The position numbers were made by a program, and so were the translations under genes. A stretch of 64,000 nt of DNA from Verrucomicrobiota bacterium (GTDB lineage Bacteria > Verrucomicrobiota > Verrucomicrobiia > Limisphaerales > UBA1319), in the NCBI GenBank assembly GCA_022709905.1, contig JAKLHY010000028.1:21985-85984 (forward strand). The letters are read 5' to 3'. Of the stretch, positions 26,329 to 35,521 are shown piece after piece. The notes under the pieces are model-generated. The model ran no database searches. It worked only from the letters and a program-made list of their open reading frames with translations, and had not been told where the DNA came from. Numbering within the stretch: position 1 is the first letter of the stretch; every line of letters starts with the position of its first letter.

Positions 26329-28878
26329 TCATCGAGACGCCGGGGTTCGGCCTAGTCGAGCCGGACCGAACAGTCGTTCCCGGCCTGTCAGGTAAAGCCC
26401 CAGCACCAGAAAGCCAAAGGGAATCAGGGCCAAGATATTCGCCCAGGGCCCGGCATAGAACGGATTGTGAGCTTGCGCCCATTGCGTGACCCGGGTGTCG
26501 AGGTCCCCCAGGAAACCGGCCATGAAGGCAATAAGGATCCCCGCCAAGGCCCCGCCGGCGATGTAACCCGACGCCAGGAGCACCCCGGGACTTTTATCGC
26601 CCTCGGCATTGAGTTGTTCTTCGGTGAGTGATTGGTGACGGTGTTTGTGACGCAGGTAACGGTCGACACTCCAGCGAACCAGGCCGCCCACCAGGATCGG
26701 GCTGGAGGATGATAATGGCAGGTAAACCCCTACCGCAAAGGCGAGCGACGGAATGCCGGCCATCTCGAGCACTACCGCAATCATGACGCCAATCAAGACC
26801 AAGCCCCACGGCAGCTCCCGGCTCAGAATCCCTTTGATAATGTAAGACATCAAGGTGGCCTTGGGCGCGTCGAACTTCCGCACTTCGGACCCGTCCGGCC
26901 GTTGTTTGTGGACGCCGTTGATCCCGGGATCCACCAGGTAAATCACGCGGCCCTGGTCGTTCACCAGGTATTTTCCGGGTGGCGCGCCTTCCAGACCGGT
27001 TTTCCGCCAGACACGGTAACTTTTCGGATCGGTCTGTCCTTGGGGACCGGTCAGTTTTTCCTCGCCTTCAAGTTCAGAACCCGCCGCGATGAGATCCGGG
27101 GAGAAATTATGCCGAATTCTCCATTGAACGTTTCCCTGGCCATTGACCAGGTAACTCCCGGAGGGCAAAGACAATCCCTCCGGCAAGGCCGATGCACTGT
27201 CGATTCTCCAAACCCGATAAGGCCCTCCCGGGGGGAGATACTCGCCGGCGGGCGCCTCCGTCAGACCCGATTGTAGGCTCGCAGGAATCCTCGAGATCGG
27301 CCGGGTAATTTTCTCGCAGGAAATGGCGGGCACATAGATGGTCGCGGTCTGATTGAGCTGAAGAAGGATGGGCCCCAGGATGAGCGCCGATCCCAAGGCG
27401 CCCAGCAGAATCGCAATCTGCTGAAACCGCGGCGTGGCGCCCACCAAAAAGCCCGTCTTGAGATCCTGGGATGTTGTCCCCGCATTCGAGGACGCAATGC
27501 ATACAATTGCCCCGACCGAGAGGGCCGTTACGTAGTGGGAAGGCTGGGTCCAACCCAGAACCAGAAACACCAGGCACGTTAATAGGAGGGTCGCCACTGT
27601 CATGCCGGAAATCGGATTGGACGACGAACCGATCTCGCCTGTCAGACGCGACGATACCGTGGCGAAAAGGAAACCAAAGAGCACAATTAAAAGGGCGCCC
27701 AGGGCGTTCATTTTCAAAGGGGTGGCCAATACAATCGCCGTGAGCAAAACCACAATCCCAATCAGGACGGTTTTCAGAGATAAATCGCGGTCCGTCCGTA
27801 AGACTGTCGAACTCCCCACATGTCGAGGACTGGCCAGGCGAAGACTGCCTTGAAGGCTATGCCAGATGATCGGCAAGGATCGCACCAGGCTGATGATGCC
27901 CCCCGCGGCGACCGCGCCCGCCCCGATATACAGAATGTAAGCCCCCCGTATTTCCTGAGGCCCCATCTCGCTGATCGGAATCGTGCCAGGGGGCAGCACC
28001 TGACTCAGGCCATTCCCGAAAAATTTGATCACCGGGATGAGAACCAGATAGGCCAGGACACCGCCGCCACACATGATTCCCGCCAGACGAGGACCGATAA
28101 TGTAGCCGACCCCCAGGAGTTCGGGCGAGATCTCCGCCGCAACAGAGCCGGCGTTGAAGGGCGCTCCGAAGACCTTTTCGGGAACGTCGCGCCAACCCTT
28201 GAAAGCCACCATCACGGTCTTGTAGAGCAAACCAATCCCGAACCCGGAAAAGATCGTGCTTGCGCCGCGTCGCGCTGAATCGGATCCCGATTCTGTGACT
28301 GCCCCGTTTTTCGCCGCCATGTCTCCCGGATGCGATAGGGCCGCGGCCTTTAGAATTTCAGCGCAAGCCGTTCCCTCCGGATACTTCAAGGCGCCATGTT
28401 GCTGGACGATCAGGGCTTGTCGCAGGGGGATCATCATGAGAATGCCGAGCAATCCTCCCAGCACAGCCACAAGAGTCACCCGCACGATCTCGAGATCGAA
28501 CCCAAGAATCAGGATGGCCGGCATGGTAACGCCCACCCCAAAGGCAATGGATTCCCCCGCCGATCCCGCCGTCTGCACGATGTTATTCTCAAGGATGGTC
28601 GCCTGGCGCCATCCCAAACTGCCCGATAGTCGAAACAACGTGATCGAAATCACCGCCACAGGGATGGACGCGCTCACCGTCATCCCAACTTTCAAAACCA
28701 GATAGAGCGATGAAGCCCCAAAAACCATCCCCAGCAGCGTCCCCACCAAAATAGGGACAAGATTGAATTCCGCCATCCGCGATTCGGCCGGCACGAACGG
28801 TTGGAAGCGAGTCGGAGTGGCTGAATGCGGCGAGCCGGGGCCCGAATTGGCATTGGCGGTGCTCTGCGGTTCTGTCAT
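26329..28878 (-). CDS. OPT family oligopeptide transporter with an extra inserted repeat region
   Basis: This 849-residue integral membrane protein has about 14 helices. OPT signatures are visible, for example ATILENNIVQTAGSAGESIA and YPEGTACAEILKAA. Between about 515 and 665, in the second half, a hydrophilic insertion interrupts the helices. It carries a repeated turn pattern (APAGEYLPPG, LPSGSYLVNGQGNV, APPGKYLVNDQGRV). Bacterial OPT proteins are often 600-700 residues, so this insertion accounts for much of the extra length. The neighbouring S46 dipeptidyl-peptidase suggests peptide import. Confidence 0.93.
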   Translation of the reverse strand: MTEPQSTANANSGPGSPHSATPTRFQPFVPAESRMAEFNLVPILVGTLLGMVFGASSLYLVLKVGMTVSASIPVAVISITLFRLSGSLGWRQATILENNIVQTAGSAGESIAFGVGVTMPAILILGFDLEIVRVTLVAVLGGLLGILMMIPLRQALIVQQHGALKYPEGTACAEILKAAALSHPGDMAAKNGAVTESGSDSARRGASTIFSGFGIGLLYKTVMVAFKGWRDVPEKVFGAPFNAGSVAAEISPELLGVGYIIGPRLAGIMCGGGVLAYLVLIPVIKFFGNGLSQVLPPGTIPISEMGPQEIRGAYILYIGAGAVAAGGIISLVRSLPIIWHSLQGSLRLASPRHVGSSTVLRTDRDLSLKTVLIGIVVLLTAIVLATPLKMNALGALLIVLFGFLFATVSSRLTGEIGSSSNPISGMTVATLLLTCLVFLVLGWTQPSHYVTALSVGAIVCIASSNAGTTSQDLKTGFLVGATPRFQQIAILLGALGSALILGPILLQLNQTATIYVPAISCEKITRPISRIPASLQSGLTEAPAGEYLPPGGPYRVWRIDSASALPEGLSLPSGSYLVNGQGNVQWRIRHNFSPDLIAAGSELEGEEKLTGPQGQTDPKSYRVWRKTGLEGAPPGKYLVNDQGRVIYLVDPGINGVHKQRPDGSEVRKFDAPKATLMSYIIKGILSRELPWGLVLIGVMIAVVLEMAGIPSLAFAVGVYLPLSSSSPILVGGLVRWSVDRYLRHKHRHQSLTEEQLNAEGDKSPGVLLASGYIAGGALAGILIAFMAGFLGDLDTRVTQWAQAHNPFYAGPWANILALIPFGFLVLGLYLTGRERLFGPARLGRTPASR

Positions 28879-29022
28879 GGCCGGGTCAGACTACTGAAAA
28901 GCCCCTGGGTCGTCAAAAAAAAGTCCCGATTGCCGCTCAGACCGCGCAACGCGATGCTTCAGGCCGCTGTGTTATGGGGGCAATCCTTGATTGGATCGCG
29001 TATTCTCAGCCATCCCTCCGGC

Positions 29023-30117
29023 TCAGGCCGATACCAGCCGATACCACTGATCGCGTTCCCGGGGTTCGTAGCCCAGATCCCGGATCAGGCGCTGCATGTC
29101 GGCGACTTCCATGTGAAAACTTGCGCCCGCCTGGGAGACCACATTCTCCTCAATCATGATGCTCCCCAGATCGTTGGCGCCGAACTGAAGCCCCACTTGT
29201 CCAATGTCCGGCCCTTGCGTGACCCAGGAACTCTGGACATTGGCGAAATTATCGAGGTAGATCCGGCTTAAGGCCTGTGTCCTGAGATAATCCTGCGCGC
29301 CCGCCGTTGAACTCCTTAAGCGGGTGTTGGCCGATTGAAACGTCCAGGCAATGAAGGCCGTAAATCCGTGGGTTTTATCCTGCTGTTGACGCAGTCTTTC
29401 CAGATGCTCAAGCCGGTCCTCGACTGTTTCCACATGACCAAACATCATGGTGGCGCTTGAAATGAAACCCAATCGATGGGCCGTATCCATGACCTCGATC
29501 CATTCCCCGGCCGTGGCTTTGCGCGGCGATACCTGCTTTCGAACCCGGTCGACCAGGATCTCCGCTCCTCCCCCCGGGATCGAACCCAGCCCGGCCTCGC
29601 GAAACTGCCTCAGGATCTCCTCGACCGGCATCTGGAACAGATCCCGAAAATGGATGAATTCCGGGGGGCTGAAGCCATGCACGTTGACCTCGGGGAACCG
29701 GTTTTTTATGTGGGACAACATCTCCAGGTACCACGAGAGCGGCAGGGTGGGGTGGTGTCCGCCTTGAAGCAGGATCTGCCGCCCCCCTGCGGCCAGGGTT
29801 TCCTCAATCTTCCGATCCAGTTCCTCCCAGGTGATGACATAAGCGTCGGGGGCTTTTGAGATGCGAAAAAACGCGCAGAACTTGCAGGCCACATTGCAGA
29901 CGTTCGTGTAATTGATGTTGCGATCGATGTGGTAAGTCACCACCCGGTTGCCCTGGCCGTCATAGTCCCGTTCCTTGGCCAGTTGGCGCCGTCGATGAGC
30001 CAACAAACCCAATTCTTCCAGGGGCAATCGATAAAGACGCATCGCGTCCGAGGCGTCAATCCGCTCCCCATCCCATATTCGCTGGGCCAGTTCATCCTGT
30101 GATCGATCCCAAAGCAT
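29023..30117 (-). CDS. mqnC: Cyclic dehypoxanthinyl futalosine synthase (radical SAM), menaquinone biosynthesis
   Basis: The product is 364 residues. The radical SAM cluster motif is C74-x3-C78-x2-C81 (CNVACKFC). Family segments LQGGHHPTLPLSWY, FSPPEFIHF, IPGGGAEILVDRV and MMFGHVET are clear. It cyclises dehypoxanthine futalosine in the futalosine route to menaquinone, which implies respiration with menaquinone. No other mqn gene is in the window. It stands alone, with an orphan PIN gene diverging upstream. Confidence 0.96.
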   Translation of the reverse strand: MLWDRSQDELAQRIWDGERIDASDAMRLYRLPLEELGLLAHRRRQLAKERDYDGQGNRVVTYHIDRNINYTNVCNVACKFCAFFRISKAPDAYVITWEELDRKIEETLAAGGRQILLQGGHHPTLPLSWYLEMLSHIKNRFPEVNVHGFSPPEFIHFRDLFQMPVEEILRQFREAGLGSIPGGGAEILVDRVRKQVSPRKATAGEWIEVMDTAHRLGFISSATMMFGHVETVEDRLEHLERLRQQQDKTHGFTAFIAWTFQSANTRLRSSTAGAQDYLRTQALSRIYLDNFANVQSSWVTQGPDIGQVGLQFGANDLGSIMIEENVVSQAGASFHMEVADMQRLIRDLGYEPRERDQWYRLVSA

Positions 30118-30351
30118 GCCCGCACTCTAATCGAATTGTCCAAGGAGACAAGCCGGGCCTGTGCTCGGCAGGATCTGCCGACTCTCTCATCGCTCGCACA
30201 AGGAAAGGCCCTGTTGGCCGCCCGCCGTTTACGCGGTTCGAAGGCGTTTTTCGCACTGGGCTTCCAGTCCAGAGGTGCTGCGGGATCGCAGTCAGGATCA
30301 CGTTCTGAGTGCTGAGCAGTCGACTCAAATTTTGGCGGAGGCAGGTGGGAG

Positions 30352-30786
30352 ATGGTAATCGCCTGCGACACCACTTTCCTCTTTTCTCTTTACGGAGGCG
30401 ATGCTCACAGCCCCACCGCTGTGGCGTGGGCTTCTCAGAATACGATGGCGCTCCATCTGAATAGCCTGACGCATTTCGAGTTTGGGAATGCCTTGAGGTT
30501 CTCGGAGTTCCGAAAAGTGATCCCGCCCGGTGCCTTTGCTCGGTATTGGGCCTATTTCGAGGCCGAGATAGCCCAAGGCCGCTTGATTGTCATCATCTCG
30601 AATCTCGCTGACGTGGTCGATGAGGCCAAGCGAATCTCGGGCACACGAACACTCACAGGAGGTCATCGCGGATTCGATATTCTCCATGTGGCAAGTGCCT
30701 TGAAGATGAAGGCGACACACTTTCTCACTTTCGACGCGAACCAGAAAAAACTCGCGCAAGCCGAAGGATTGAAAGTGCCACTGTGA
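30352..30786 (+). CDS. PIN-domain protein (VapC-like ribonuclease), no recognisable antitoxin
   Basis: The product is 144 residues. PIN acidic residues are in place: D6 (IACDTTFLF), Glu in THFEFGNALR, Asp in GFDILHVASAL and Asp in FLTFDANQKKL. PIN proteins of this size are usually toxin RNases paired with an upstream antitoxin. A 65-codon plus frame ends overlapping this ATG (ATGGTAA), which is the expected position for one. Its sequence shows no antitoxin fold that I recognise, so the gene is best called orphan. Confidence 0.85.
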   Translation: MVIACDTTFLFSLYGGDAHSPTAVAWASQNTMALHLNSLTHFEFGNALRFSEFRKVIPPGAFARYWAYFEAEIAQGRLIVIISNLADVVDEAKRISGTRTLTGGHRGFDILHVASALKMKATHFLTFDANQKKLAQAEGLKVPL

Positions 30787-30888
30787 TGACGCTGAAGCGG
30801 ATTGCGACGACGGCTGAAGATGGGATGCCGGCATACGACGGCACATTGCCTGAAGAAAAATTACCCATAGTCGGGAATGAAGGTTCGG

Positions 30889-31884
30889 TTAGCGGCCGAT
30901 CTGCAACATGCGATCGATCGGTTTTCGCGCCCGATTCATGATATCGGTCGGGATCTCGACCCGGGGCTGAAGCGTGCGCAGGCAGTCATACAACTTATCC
31001 AGAGTGTTTAACTTCATGTATTTGCACTCGTTGCACCGGCAGTTTTCGGTCGGGGCCGCAATGAACTGCTTGCCCGGGCATTCTTTCTTCAGCCGGTGAA
31101 GCATGCCGGATTCGGTCGCGATGATAAACGAGCGCGCGGACGACTGCCGACAGTAAGTCACCATTTTTTCTGTCGAACAGATTTCGTCGGCCAACAGGCG
31201 CACGGCTTTGGTGCACTCCGGATGGGCGACAATCGGGGCCTCGGGATATTCCTGGCGAATCTTCATGAGGCTGGCGTGAGTAAACTCGACGTGGGCATAA
31301 CAGTTGCCCGCCCACAGGGTCATTCTCCGGCCCGTCTGTTCCTGCACCCAGGCCCCAAGGTTTTCGTCCGGCACAAACAACAATTCCTTGTCTGGCGGCG
31401 CTGACTCGACCACCTTGACGGCGTTGCCGCTTGTGCAAATGACATCGCTCAGGGCTTTGACCGCCGCGCTGCAATTGATGTAAGCGATCGTGTAAAAATC
31501 GGGACGCGTCGCCTGCAATGCCGCCAGCTTGTCGGGAGGACAACTCTCTTCCAGAGAACATCCCGCTTCTTTGTCCGGTAGAATCACCAGCTTGCCTGGA
31601 TTCAGTATTTTCGCGGTTTCCGCCATAAAATGGACTCCGCAAAAAACGATCACTTCCGCATGGGTCTGAGCGGCCTGACGCGATAAGCCGAGGGAATCCC
31701 CCACGTAATCAGCCAGATCCTGGATCTCGGGCACCTGGTAGTTGTGCGCAAGGATCACCGCGTTGACTTTCTTTTTCAGGGCCAGGATTTCACGCGACAG
31801 GGCATCCACTCGCGCGGGAGGCGGAGGTGTCCTGACTTCCAGACATGGATCCTGCACGGGTCTCATGACCGACTCGTCATTCAT
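30889..31884 (-). CDS. nadA: Quinolinate synthase
   Basis: The product is 331 residues. It shows AHNYQVPEIQDLADYVGDSL, FCGVHFMAETAKIL, and the cysteine-bearing segments AGCSLEESC, ICTSGNAV, HPECTKAV and ENCRCNECKYMKLN, which supply the [4Fe-4S] ligands. It condenses iminoaspartate with dihydroxyacetone phosphate to give quinolinate for NAD synthesis. The nadB and nadC partners are not in the window. The start is the ATG at 31884. Confidence 0.96.
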   Translation of the reverse strand: MNDESVMRPVQDPCLEVRTPPPPARVDALSREILALKKKVNAVILAHNYQVPEIQDLADYVGDSLGLSRQAAQTHAEVIVFCGVHFMAETAKILNPGKLVILPDKEAGCSLEESCPPDKLAALQATRPDFYTIAYINCSAAVKALSDVICTSGNAVKVVESAPPDKELLFVPDENLGAWVQEQTGRRMTLWAGNCYAHVEFTHASLMKIRQEYPEAPIVAHPECTKAVRLLADEICSTEKMVTYCRQSSARSFIIATESGMLHRLKKECPGKQFIAAPTENCRCNECKYMKLNTLDKLYDCLRTLQPRVEIPTDIMNRARKPIDRMLQIGR

Positions 31885-32057
31885 TGGACGAAGTTAAACC
31901 GCGGTTCCGGCGTCGTCAATGACTTGCCCCTCGGCGGCGCCCAATTCAAGCTCGGTTTTATATAGCCGGTCAGAAGCGCCGCCCCGTGAGGGCACGCGGC
32001 CTCCAGGCTGTTGGAGGCCGGGTCTCCCGAATCGGTTATCGCGAACTCATGAACTTA

Positions 32058-32840
32058 TTAATGGTCCAGGCGCAGCATCACAGAGGTCTGAGCTCCAATC
32101 TTCAACTCCCGGGCCGCTGAACCGCCATTTACCGCGATTTCAAGATATCCATGGGATCCGGCCAAAACCAGCGGACTGCCCAGCGGCGCCGCTTCATAAA
32201 ACGAGAGCACTGGAATGGGTTTTCGGATTCCAGGGACGCGCAGGGAATATTTCCTCGCGGCCGGGACCCATGACGCCGGCAGATTCGTAATCACATTGCC
32301 AAAACGATCCACATAGACCGTGGTCCCATGGAGGATTCCTTTCTTGTTTACCGGCGAAAGCCACGGCAACCGCTGGTAACCCCCCTGGCGAGGGCCAAAC
32401 CGGCTGGGAGGGATCCCACGACCCAAATGGGCGGCCGACGGCGCAAAAACATCCCGCCCATGAAAGGTCGCGCTGACGGGTTGCCTGAAATAACGGGCGT
32501 TTTCCAACCGCCGGATTTCCAGGATTTTTTCATTTTCCAGAGCCAGCGATAGGATCCCGTTGTCCGGGCCGACAAAAAAGTAGCGTTTCGTCCGGACAAG
32601 GATGGCGGCTCTTGGGCCGCCCACGCCGGGATCGACCACCGCGACATGAATGGTTCCGGCTGGAAAACAATCATAACTGCATTTCAGCGCGAACGCGGCC
32701 GAGGACACCTGGCCCGGATCAATTTCATGAGTGATATCCACGATTCTGGCGCGGGGATGAATTCCGTAGATCACACCTTTCATCGCGGCCACAAACCAAT
32801 CGCGATGTCCAAAATCGGTCAACAAAGTCACCACGCTCAT
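32058..32840 (-). CDS. SAM hydrolase / SAM hydroxide adenosyltransferase (DUF62 family)
   Basis: The product is 260 residues with the family signatures VVTLLTDFGHRDWFVAAMKG, VAVVDPGVGG, VGPDNGIL, FHGRDVFAP and VDRFGNVITNLP. Members hydrolyse S-adenosylmethionine to adenosine and methionine using an Asp-Arg-His activated water. The physiological reason is unclear in most species. It is a single gene with no obvious operon partner. Confidence 0.92.
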   Translation of the reverse strand: MSVVTLLTDFGHRDWFVAAMKGVIYGIHPRARIVDITHEIDPGQVSSAAFALKCSYDCFPAGTIHVAVVDPGVGGPRAAILVRTKRYFFVGPDNGILSLALENEKILEIRRLENARYFRQPVSATFHGRDVFAPSAAHLGRGIPPSRFGPRQGGYQRLPWLSPVNKKGILHGTTVYVDRFGNVITNLPASWVPAARKYSLRVPGIRKPIPVLSFYEAAPLGSPLVLAGSHGYLEIAVNGGSAARELKIGAQTSVMLRLDH

Positions 32841-32963
32841 GCTTCAGGGCCTCAAGCCTGGTTTGCAGGCTAGAAACCTTTTCGAGGATGTCAAGTGTTG
32901 CATTGTGCCTCGTCAGCCCGCCCAACTGCCGCCCAAAACCCGAAGTTAATTTTGAACAGGCCC

Positions 32964-34175
32964 TCAGACCGGCTGGGCCAGGGATGGATCCCGGCGATGG
33001 CGCGCTTCGGGCAGCAACATCAAGGAGGCAATCACGATCATGCCGGCGCTGATCCATCCCAGGGCGCCGATCGTAATGACACTCAGAGCATGAAAAGCGA
33101 CCATGGGCGCGATCACCCCTCGAACCCCGGTGAAAAAGGTGTGAATTGCCATGTAATCGGCCACGCGCCCCGCCGGCGCAAACTTGGTCACCCACAAGCT
33201 CCACGCGACATCGCCGCCCGCCAATGAAACGCCGAATACCACCCCGCCCAGGATCAGTCCCCACGTGGTTTGACTCAGGAAAAAGGTCAGGATGCCAGCC
33301 GCAAATCCCGCGTTCAAAACCACGCGCAATACGAAGAAATTCATGTGGTCAAACAGCCAGCCCCATATCGGGCTCAAGACCAATCGCGCCAGGTTGGGGA
33401 TCACCCCTGTCAATAACGCGATCATGCTGACCGACAGCGCGAGCCCATACCTTGGATTGGCCAGATACTCGACCCGCATCGGATACATCATCAGATTGGC
33501 AAAACCCATCAGCATCCAGCAGATGAGCGTTTGCCGGAATACACGGTCTTCTCTCAGATAATGCCAGGCCCGCAGAGGATTCCGGCCGCCGGATCCCTTC
33601 AAAGGCATCGTTGGATACCGCGCCACCCACCCGGCTGACAGCGCAAACGCGGCTCCGAAGATGAGCAGCAACCCTCGGAACCAGCCAATGTGCGCCGACA
33701 ACAAACGCCCCCCCAGATCGCTGAAGACCGCCGCAGTCGCGATCCGGATCATCACGGTCCGCGCAAATAACCGTCCACGGCGGTGTTGGGGATAGTTCTC
33801 CTGATAAATTTGAGTGAATAACGGCACCACCGCGCTCATCAGCGAGGACGCGGCCACTCCGCCGACGATAAAGACGCCGGGGCTGGGCAGCGCGGCCATG
33901 ACCGCGCAGATTAAAGCGCCCAGGCCAAACGCCCGCGAAATGAACCGCGAGGGGGTGCACTGCGAAGATTCCACCCACTGAACCACCAGGGGAGTCAGCA
34001 GTAATCCCACACTGCTCCCCGAAGCCAATAATGCCTTGGCCGATGCGCCCGATTCATACCAGCGCACCGCAATCAACAATAGAAACGTCGAGCCGGCCGT
34101 TTCCAGGATTCCTCCCGTGACGGCTCGCCACAGCTCATAACGGTAAGTTACCGCGGTTCGGTCAACCTCAGCCAC
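32964..34175 (-). CDS. Major facilitator superfamily transporter
   Basis: The product is 403 residues with about 12 hydrophobic helices and an MFS-like loop between halves. The start is a GTG at 34175 directly after GGAG, because no in-frame ATG exists nearby. The sequence does not point to a substrate. The long central loop is basic and contains RAWHYLREDRVF. The neighbouring SAM hydrolase on the same strand is 123 bp downstream and probably unrelated. Confidence 0.85.
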   Translation of the reverse strand: MAEVDRTAVTYRYELWRAVTGGILETAGSTFLLLIAVRWYESGASAKALLASGSSVGLLLTPLVVQWVESSQCTPSRFISRAFGLGALICAVMAALPSPGVFIVGGVAASSLMSAVVPLFTQIYQENYPQHRRGRLFARTVMIRIATAAVFSDLGGRLLSAHIGWFRGLLLIFGAAFALSAGWVARYPTMPLKGSGGRNPLRAWHYLREDRVFRQTLICWMLMGFANLMMYPMRVEYLANPRYGLALSVSMIALLTGVIPNLARLVLSPIWGWLFDHMNFFVLRVVLNAGFAAGILTFFLSQTTWGLILGGVVFGVSLAGGDVAWSLWVTKFAPAGRVADYMAIHTFFTGVRGVIAPMVAFHALSVITIGALGWISAGMIVIASLMLLPEARHRRDPSLAQPV

Positions 34176-34298
34176 CTCCGGAGCATAGTCTTTTCAAGTC
34201 AAATGCAAACAGAAAAGCATCCAATCCTGATTCGCGTTTTTTTTAGATTCGGCTTGCGAAAGGGATGTTGTTCGCCTAAAATTCGGAGCACAAGGAAA

Positions 34299-34697
34299 AT
34301 GCGTATGGCCGTATTGCCAGCCACCCGTCTCTCCCCCGGCATGGAGATTGCCGCCGATGTGCGAAATCTCAACGGCGCCCTGCTGATCAGCGCGAGAACC
34401 ATTCTTAACAGCCAACATATTGCTCTCCTGAAAATGTGGGGGGTTGAATCCGTCACGGTATCCGATCTCCCGCGGGCACCCGGGCGGAAAGAGGTGGCCG
34501 TGGATTCAGCCATGGCCCGGCGCCTGGCCGAGCAACAAATCCAGGAGAAGTTCCGCCATGTTCGCGAAGAGAGTACCGCAGTCCTCATCCTCAAGGAACT
34601 GGCCATCCAACGGCTCGCCCGTCGAATGGCGTCCGGTGAACTCAGCACCGTCCCTCGGATCACAACCTCATGCACCCAACGGCCAGCAGCTTCATAG
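34299..34697 (+). CDS. Small N-terminal-domain protein of HDOD/HD-GYP signalling systems
   Basis: About 132 residues are encoded from the ATG at 34299 (AAGGA just upstream; a second ATG at 34305 has better spacing). Residues 4-55 read AVLPATRLSPGMEIAADVRN, ALLISARTILNSQHIALLKM, WGVESVTVSD. I know this pattern as the leader domain of HD-GYP and HDOD proteins. The rest is charged helix. Its 3' end overlaps the HDOD gene by 28 bp, so the two are made together. It may act as an adaptor; that is inference. Confidence 0.78.
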   Translation: MRMAVLPATRLSPGMEIAADVRNLNGALLISARTILNSQHIALLKMWGVESVTVSDLPRAPGRKEVAVDSAMARRLAEQQIQEKFRHVREESTAVLILKELAIQRLARRMASGELSTVPRITTSCTQRPAAS

Positions 34698-35515
34698 ACG
34701 AAGTGGGGACACTTCCGTCTTTGCCCGTGCTCTACCAGGAATTGAGCCGGGCTGTGGAGGATCCGAACGCCTCGATTGAGGCCATTGGAAGGATCATTTC
34801 GCGAGACCTGGGATTAGCTTCCCGTCTGTTGAAACTTGCCAACAGCGCTTTTTACGGCTTACCGCTGCCTGCCGACACCATCGAGGAAGCGATGCAGCGG
34901 CTGGGATTGCGCCAGATCCGCGAGTTGGCCCTGGCGACCACCGTGATCCGCCTCTTTGACCGGGTGCCGTCCGACCTGGTGAGTGTCGAGTCGTTTTGGG
35001 AACATAGCGTCGCCTGTGGAACAGCTTGCGCGCTTTTAGCCCGAGAACTCCACGATCCGACACCCGAACGCGTTTTTGTGGGCGGACTTCTTCACGACGT
35101 TGGACGGCTGATCATGTATTTGAAGGCGCCGCAACAAAGCGCTGAGATCGGTCACAGATGCCGGCTCACCGGCCAGCTTGATCACGAAGCCGAACGGGAA
35201 ATACTCGGATTTGACCACGCCGATCTCGGACGCGAGTTACTGCTCCGATGGAGGCTGCCGTCGTCGCTCGCGGACATGGTGGGAAAACATCACCAGCCCG
35301 GGCCTTCCGGGGAATGCGGAAGCGACGAAGCCATCGTTCACGTCGGAGATTTTCTCACCCACGCCCTGGGTTTTGGCTGCAGCGGGGAGTTATTTGTCTC
35401 GCCCCTGTCGGCCGCCTGCTGGGAACGCTGCCGTCTGTCGGATGACCGAATAGAATCACTGCTGGACGAACTCGACCGGCAACAGGAATCCCTGAGGGAT
35501 TTTCTGCAACCCTGA
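34670..35515 (+). CDS. HDOD domain signalling protein
   Basis: The product is 281 residues. The HDOD domain covers about 12-210: LPSLPVLYQELSRAVEDPNA, ISRDLGLASRLLKLANSAFY, LGLRQIRELAL and GGLLHDVGRLIMY. The HD pair is present at LLHDV, but HDOD proteins usually lack phosphodiesterase activity and act as signalling scaffolds. The C-terminal 70 residues include KHHQPG, a further HD-type histidine segment. It lies in an operon with the leader-domain protein and the GAF protein, with a 6-bp gap downstream. Confidence 0.9.
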   Translation: MHPTASSFIDEVGTLPSLPVLYQELSRAVEDPNASIEAIGRIISRDLGLASRLLKLANSAFYGLPLPADTIEEAMQRLGLRQIRELALATTVIRLFDRVPSDLVSVESFWEHSVACGTACALLARELHDPTPERVFVGGLLHDVGRLIMYLKAPQQSAEIGHRCRLTGQLDHEAEREILGFDHADLGRELLLRWRLPSSLADMVGKHHQPGPSGECGSDEAIVHVGDFLTHALGFGCSGELFVSPLSAACWERCRLSDDRIESLLDELDRQQESLRDFLQP

Positions 35516-35521
35516 ACTGCC

